In this document: one piece after another, positions 60,227-64,000 of the stretch | Layout: the number at the start of each line of letters is the position of its first letter | How positions within the stretch are numbered: the first letter of the stretch is position 1 | Source: Arthrobacter sp. B2a2-09 | GTDB lineage: Bacteria > Actinomycetota > Actinomycetes > Actinomycetales > Micrococcaceae | DNA: 64,000 nucleotides | Reading direction: 5' to 3' | Assembly: GCF_027587375.1 (NCBI RefSeq) | Contig: NZ_JAMXIC010000002.1 | Span: forward strand, 186,001-250,000 | The notes under the pieces: generated by a model | The model's input: the letters and a program-made list of their open reading frames with translations, nothing else | Database searches by the model: none | Told to the model about the DNA's origin: nothing | Made by a program: the position numbers and the translations under genes

Positions 60227-61300
60227 ATGTTTGAGTCCGTACAGGGATTGCTCGATGAGCATGCTGCTATCCAGGCGCAGTTGAGCGATCCTGCTGTTTA
60301 TGCCGACCAGGCTTTGGCCCGCAAGTTGGGACGGCGGTCTGCCCAGTTGCAGGGCATCGTGGAGGCGTACAACCGTTGGCACGGGCTCATGGACGATCTT
60401 GAAGCGGCCAAGGAAATGGCTGCTGAGGACGCCGAATTTGCTGCTGAGGTGGGCGATATCGAAGCTCAGCTTCCGGCAGCGCAGGAGAAATTGCGCCGGT
60501 TGTTGATCCCGCGCGATCCTGACGACGCCCGTAACGTCATTCTTGAGGTCAAGGGCGGCGAAGGCGGAGACGAAGCTGCGCTCTTCGCCGGAGACCTGCT
60601 GCGCATGTACATGCGTTATGCGGAGTCGCGCGGCTGGAAGACCGAGCTCATCTCGGCCACGGAATCGGATCTGGGCGGATACAAGGACGTCCAGATGGCC
60701 GTCAAGGGCAACTCGAACGATCCCGCAGAAGGCGTCTATGCCCGCTTGAAGTTCGAAGGCGGCGTGCACCGCGTCCAGCGTGTTCCCGTCACCGAGTCGC
60801 AGGGCCGCATCCACACTTCGGCGGCCGGTGTACTGGTGCTGCCGGAAGTGGATGAGCCCGAAGAACTCGAAATCAACCAGAACGACCTCAAGATCGACGT
60901 CTACAGGTCCTCAGGTCCCGGCGGCCAGTCCGTCAACACCACGGACTCGGCAGTCCGCATTACCCACCTTCCCACGGGCATCGTGGTGGCCATGCAGAAC
61001 GAAAAATCCCAGCTCCAGAACCGCGAAGCCGGCATGCGCGTCCTCCGTGCCCGTATCCTGGCCCACCAGCAGGAGCAGATCGACGCCGAGAACTCGGCCC
61101 AGCGCAAGTCGCAGATCCGCACCATGGACCGTTCGGAGCGCATCCGTACGTACAACTTCCCGGAAAACCGGATTGCCGACCACCGTACCGGCTACAAGGC
61201 CTACAACCTCGACGCCGTCATGAACGGTGACCTGGAACCGGTCATCCAATCGGCCATCGAAATGGATGAACAGTCCCGCCTGGATGCCCTCGGCGAGTAA
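60227..61300 (+). CDS. prfA: Peptide chain release factor 1
   Basis: 357 residues. GGQ motif: [30 protein letters not shown] (~225-250). The RF1-specific tripeptide region near residue ~185-195 lies in the codon-recognition domain ([20 protein letters not shown]). It releases peptides at UAA and UAG. prmC, which methylates the GGQ glutamine, starts 18 bases after the stop. Confidence 0.97.
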   Translation: MFESVQGLLDEHAAIQAQLSDPAVYADQALARKLGRRSAQLQGIVEAYNRWHGLMDDLEAAKEMAAEDAEFAAEVGDIEAQLPAAQEKLRRLLIPRDPDDARNVILEVKGGEGGDEAALFAGDLLRMYMRYAESRGWKTELISATESDLGGYKDVQMAVKGNSNDPAEGVYARLKFEGGVHRVQRVPVTESQGRIHTSAAGVLVLPEVDEPEELEINQNDLKIDVYRSSGPGGQSVNTTDSAVRITHLPTGIVVAMQNEKSQLQNREAGMRVLRARILAHQQEQIDAENSAQRKSQIRTMDRSERIRTYNFPENRIADHRTGYKAYNLDAVMNGDLEPVIQSAIEMDEQSRLDALGE

Positions 61301-61318
61301 CACCCTGCAAGGATTTTC

Positions 61319-62191
61319 ATGACGTTCTTTCCGGGCCAGAGCCTCGCCGACGCCGTCCGCGAGGCAACAATCATCCTGTCCGACGCCGGAGTCCCCACTC
61401 CGCGCGTGGACGCGGAACTCCTCGCGGAACATCTCCTAGGTGTCGGCCTCGGGCGCCTGCGCGCCATGCTGCTTGGCGATTCCGCCGCCCCTGAAGGCTA
61501 CGCGGACTTGGTGGCCGAGCGCGCACAGCGCGTTCCGCTCCAGCACATTACCGGCGTCGCGCACTTCCGCTACCTCACGCTTGCCGTGGGCCCGGGCGTG
61601 TTCATTCCGCGGCCCGAGACGGAATCCGTGGTCCAACTGGTCATCGACCACCTCCAGGGACTCCAGCACCCCAAAGTGGTCGATCTTGGCACCGGCTCCG
61701 GAGCTATCGCAGCTTCGATTGCCCACGAAGTGCCCGGGGCCGAGGTCCACGCCGTCGAATTCAGCACGTTCGCCCATGCCTGGGCCACCAAGAACCTGAA
61801 GCCACTCGGCGTGAAGCTCGTGCAAGGCGACCTCCGCAATGCCTTGCCCGAACACGACGGAACTTTCGACGTCGTCGTTTCCAATCCGCCCTACATCCCG
61901 GCTGAAGCAATTCCGAACGAACCAGAAGTGGCACTGCACGATCCGCCCGAGGCCCTGTATGGCGGGGGAGCGGACGGAATGGAGCTTCCGACGGCGGCTG
62001 CCGCCTCCGCTGCCCGGCTCCTCAAGGGCGGCGGCTTCTTCGTGATGGAGCACGCCGAGGTGCAGGCAGGGTGGATTTCCGAACACCTGAAGGCTGCCGG
62101 CTGCTGGACGCAAGTCACCACCCACCTCGATCTCAACGGCAAGGAACGTGCCACGAGCGCATTGTTGGCAATCGCTGCCTCCGGGAAATGA
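61319..62191 (+). CDS. prmC: Release-factor glutamine methyltransferase
   Basis: 290 residues. SAM motif I VVDLGTGSGAIAASIAHEVPGAEVHAVEFS (~120-150); catalytic NPPY motif in VVSNPPYIPAEAIPNEPEVALHDPPEALYGG. The N-terminal helical domain (LGVGLGRLRAMLLGD...VPLQHITGVAHFRYLTLAVGPGVFIPRPETE) is typical. It methylates Gln of GGQ in RF1 and RF2. An AAGGA site precedes the ATG. Confidence 0.96.
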   Translation: MTFFPGQSLADAVREATIILSDAGVPTPRVDAELLAEHLLGVGLGRLRAMLLGDSAAPEGYADLVAERAQRVPLQHITGVAHFRYLTLAVGPGVFIPRPETESVVQLVIDHLQGLQHPKVVDLGTGSGAIAASIAHEVPGAEVHAVEFSTFAHAWATKNLKPLGVKLVQGDLRNALPEHDGTFDVVVSNPPYIPAEAIPNEPEVALHDPPEALYGGGADGMELPTAAAASAARLLKGGGFFVMEHAEVQAGWISEHLKAAGCWTQVTTHLDLNGKERATSALLAIAASGK

Positions 62192-62203
62192 AAGAATAGC
62201 GCT

Positions 62204-63016
62204 GTGACCACAAGCTACAACTGCACGTCAGAGGAACAACGCGCCGAAGGCCTGGAGCATGCGCAGCGCGCCATCAACGAGAAAAAGTGTGTCGTCATGC
62301 CGACGGACACCGTCTACGGCATTGCCGCCGACGCGTTCTCACCGCAGGCCGTGACCATGCTGCTTGTCTCCAAAGGCCGCGGCCGCCATATGCCGCCGCC
62401 GGTGCTGATCCCGCGGCTCAATGCGCTGGACGGGCTGGCAACCGATGTCTCGGAAGAAGCCCGTAAGCTGGCAGACGCCTTCTGGCCCGGCGGCCTGACG
62501 CTGATCTTCCATGCCCAGCCGTCCTTGGATTGGGACCTGGGAGAGACCCGCGGAACCGTGGCCCTGCGGATGCCCGACGACGAAATTGCGCTTGAACTGC
62601 TCAACCGCACCGGTCCGCTGGCTGTGTCCTCGGCTAATCGCACCGGTCAAGCGGCCGCGCAGACAGCCGCCGAGGCGAGGACCCAGCTTGCCGAATCGGT
62701 CGAGGTCTACCTTGAGGGCGGGTTCCGGCCCGTCGAGGGAACCGAGTCCGTAGCATCCACGATTGTTGACGCCACCACCCTGCCACTCCGTGTGGTCCGC
62801 GAGGGTGCCATTTCGCTGGAACGCCTCCTTGAGGTTGTTCCCGGAGTGCTGGCCCTCGGAGAATCCGCGCCGGAGCCGCCGACGGAGACTGAAACGGTGC
62901 CGGAGACGGCCGCAGAACCGGAAACGGCCCCGGGGGAGCATGTTGAGACCCCCGTCGCCGGCGAGGCTGCTGTTCACACGGAGACTGCTGTTCCCGCGGA
63001 GACCAGGGCCGAATGA
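62204..63016 (+). CDS. tsaC: L-threonylcarbamoyladenylate synthase (Sua5/YciO/YrdC)
   Basis: 270 residues from GTG. The YrdC domain covers ~10-205: KCVVMPTDTVYGIAADAFSPQAV, KGRGRHMPPPVLIPRL, ADAFWPGGLTLIFHAQPS, RMPDDEIALELLNRTGPLAVSSANRTGQ and TIVDATTLPLRVVREGAISLERL. It makes threonylcarbamoyl-AMP for tRNA t6A37. After ~210 there is an acidic Glu/Thr/Pro tail with no Sua5 domain. The stop overlaps the next gene in ATGA. Confidence 0.93.
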   Translation: MTTSYNCTSEEQRAEGLEHAQRAINEKKCVVMPTDTVYGIAADAFSPQAVTMLLVSKGRGRHMPPPVLIPRLNALDGLATDVSEEARKLADAFWPGGLTLIFHAQPSLDWDLGETRGTVALRMPDDEIALELLNRTGPLAVSSANRTGQAAAQTAAEARTQLAESVEVYLEGGFRPVEGTESVASTIVDATTLPLRVVREGAISLERLLEVVPGVLALGESAPEPPTETETVPETAAEPETAPGEHVETPVAGEAAVHTETAVPAETRAE

Positions 63017-63822
63017 GCCTTGTCCGGGATCGTGTTCCCCTTCTGGACGTAGACGTCACCGCCTTGTGCGCCGACGAACTTATCGAGGCCATCAGCGGGT
63101 ACGTTTCGGACGGCACCACCAAGGTTGTCCTCGGACATAATCTGCACAGCGTCACGTTGTTTCATTCGAGCCCGGACTTCCGCCGTCTCTACGAACGCAG
63201 CGATGTGGTGCTCATGGATGGTGCGCCTGTCGCCATGCTCTGGGGACTTGGACGCCGCGGAGGTCCACGGGACGAGGGCGCGGGGTTGATGGAATACCGT
63301 TTGGGTTCTACTGACTGGGTACCGGCGCTCGGCGGCGTCGAAGGACTACGCCGGATCGCCGTCGTCGGGGCTGGCCCCGAGGCCAACAACAAGACGGTGG
63401 AACGCCTCCGCGAAATCGTGCCCGGCGCTGAGGTCTCCGGGCGGCCCGGTGAGAATTGGAACGATGCCAGCGAAGAGGCCGCCGTTGCTTGGCTGGCCGA
63501 ATTCCGTCCACAGCTGGTGCTTCTTGGCCTTGGAATGCCCCTGCAGGAATCGGTCCTGCACCGACGCCTGGACGAGCTTCCACCTGCCGTCTACTGCACA
63601 GTCGGCGGGGCAATCGAGCAGCTCGCGGGCCTCCAGAAGCTCGCTCCACGCTGGCTGGGCCGGCTCGGGCTCGAATGGGCCTGGCGACTCGTCCTGCATC
63701 CGGGACGCGTCGCATACCGGGTCTTCGTCGAGCCGTGGGTGCTGCTGGGGCTGCTGGTCCGCCGTCGGCTCTCCAGCAACAACAGCACGCTGATTCGAAG
63801 TCGGGCCCAGCGGGGCCGTTAG
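63013..63822 (+). CDS. WecG/TagA/CpsF family glycosyltransferase
   Basis: 269 residues. GT26 marks: VVLGHNLHSVTLFHSSPDFRRLYERSDVVLMDGAPVAMLWGLGRRGG, RIAVVGAGPEANNKTVERLREIVPG, LVLLGLGMPLQESVLHRRL and TVGGAIEQLAGLQKLAPRWLGRLGLEWAWRLVLHPGRVAYRVF. The family transfers ManNAc-type sugars to lipid-linked acceptors for cell-wall polymers or exopolysaccharide. The start overlaps the Sua5 stop. It converges with the next gene at 63819-63822. Confidence 0.92.
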   Translation: MSLVRDRVPLLDVDVTALCADELIEAISGYVSDGTTKVVLGHNLHSVTLFHSSPDFRRLYERSDVVLMDGAPVAMLWGLGRRGGPRDEGAGLMEYRLGSTDWVPALGGVEGLRRIAVVGAGPEANNKTVERLREIVPGAEVSGRPGENWNDASEEAAVAWLAEFRPQLVLLGLGMPLQESVLHRRLDELPPAVYCTVGGAIEQLAGLQKLAPRWLGRLGLEWAWRLVLHPGRVAYRVFVEPWVLLGLLVRRRLSSNNSTLIRSRAQRGR

Positions 63823-64000
63823 AACTTCTGGTCCTCCAGCGGACCGAAGCCCTTGTTCCGCAAACCGGCGGAGAATGCCCGGAACCACTCGGCGAGCCCG
63901 CGGAAGTCACCACGGGGGAGGAAGTAGCCCAAGTAGCCTCCGACGTCGGCCACCATCGACTTGGGGCGGCGGTAGCGGCGGATCAAATAGCCCCGGTTGC
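63819..64000 (-). CDS. Possible glycosyltransferase, C-terminal fragment (cut by window edge)
   Basis: The last 60 residues are readable, ending RGDFRGLAEWFRAFSAGLRNKGFGPLEDQKF. The stretch RGYLIRRYRRPKSMVADVGGYLGYFLPRGDF is amphipathic and resembles the tail of family-2 glycosyltransferases, but no catalytic motif is in view. The stop overlaps that of the convergent GT26 gene. The neighbouring sugar-transfer gene fits a surface polysaccharide locus beyond the window. Confidence 0.5.
   Translation of the reverse strand, partial: NRGYLIRRYRRPKSMVADVGGYLGYFLPRGDFRGLAEWFRAFSAGLRNKGFGPLEDQKF

Noticed and set aside
1..64000. CRISPR array, prophage or plasmid origin
   Set aside because: No regularly spaced direct repeats, cas, integrase, phage structural or replication-initiator genes were seen.

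Overview
The window is high-GC actinobacterial chromosome, most like the Micrococcaceae (Arthrobacter, Paenarthrobacter or Pseudarthrobacter). The signs are a fused E2-E1 2-oxoglutarate decarboxylase (Kgd), a SigR/RsrA redox pair, a 24-residue bL37 ribosomal protein gene, a SAM-IV riboswitch, a Rho factor with a long Arg/Gln-rich insert, and many genes that appear to be leaderless. The assignment comes from reading the sequence, not from a database search.

Layout. 1-5930 is a catabolic operon on the minus strand (acyl-CoA ligase, MHS permease, MaoC hydratase, acyl-CoA dehydrogenase, amidohydrolase, SDR) with a divergent MarR regulator and a candidate operator between them. 5931-9052 is an accessory island of unfamiliar small genes: two Sec-type secreted proteins, a Tat-exported cysteine-rich peptide, an unknown cytoplasmic protein and a MauE-like membrane protein. 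Decayed IS21 and IS110-like remnants lie beside it. 9053-17970 holds an EamA exporter with an ArsR regulator, an HtrA-like protease, a DHA2 exporter, a DtxR regulator, a methyltransferase, a SAM-IV-controlled class V aminotransferase and HisN.

18031-24822 carries rsgA, aroA, a DoxX protein, sigR-rsrA (with a perfect SigR-type promoter), bL37, a PadR/DUF4097 operon with a striking palindromic operator, and an SGNH-fold protein that has lost its catalytic residues. Kgd spans 24967-28773. Two CNNM/CorC-type membrane proteins follow. Next come a zinc-type ABC uptake system (SBP, ATPase, permease) with a Fur/Zur regulator and an upstream palindrome, then sulfur genes (Cds1-like cysteine desulfhydrase opposite a mercaptopyruvate-type sulfurtransferase), an alcohol dehydrogenase and a HIT protein.

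40013-50811 holds HrpA, a WYL regulator, a GlxA-type regulator, a protealysin-emfourin protease/inhibitor pair, tRNA-Arg(CCG), and a three-gene flavin electron-transfer module (RnfD/NqrB-FNR fusion, ApbE, FMN-binding lipoprotein). 51046-63822 is a long plus-strand core block: argS-lysA-hom-thrC-thrB (aspartate-family amino acids), rho, prfA, prmC, a Sua5/YrdC protein and a WecG/TagA glycosyltransferase. The window ends inside a minus-strand gene that may be a glycosyltransferase.

The least explained part is the 5.9-9.05 kb island. The best-supported regulatory finds are the SAM-IV element, the SigR promoter, the zinc-site palindrome and the recurring TAGGCT-N6-start arrangement that implies leaderless mRNAs.
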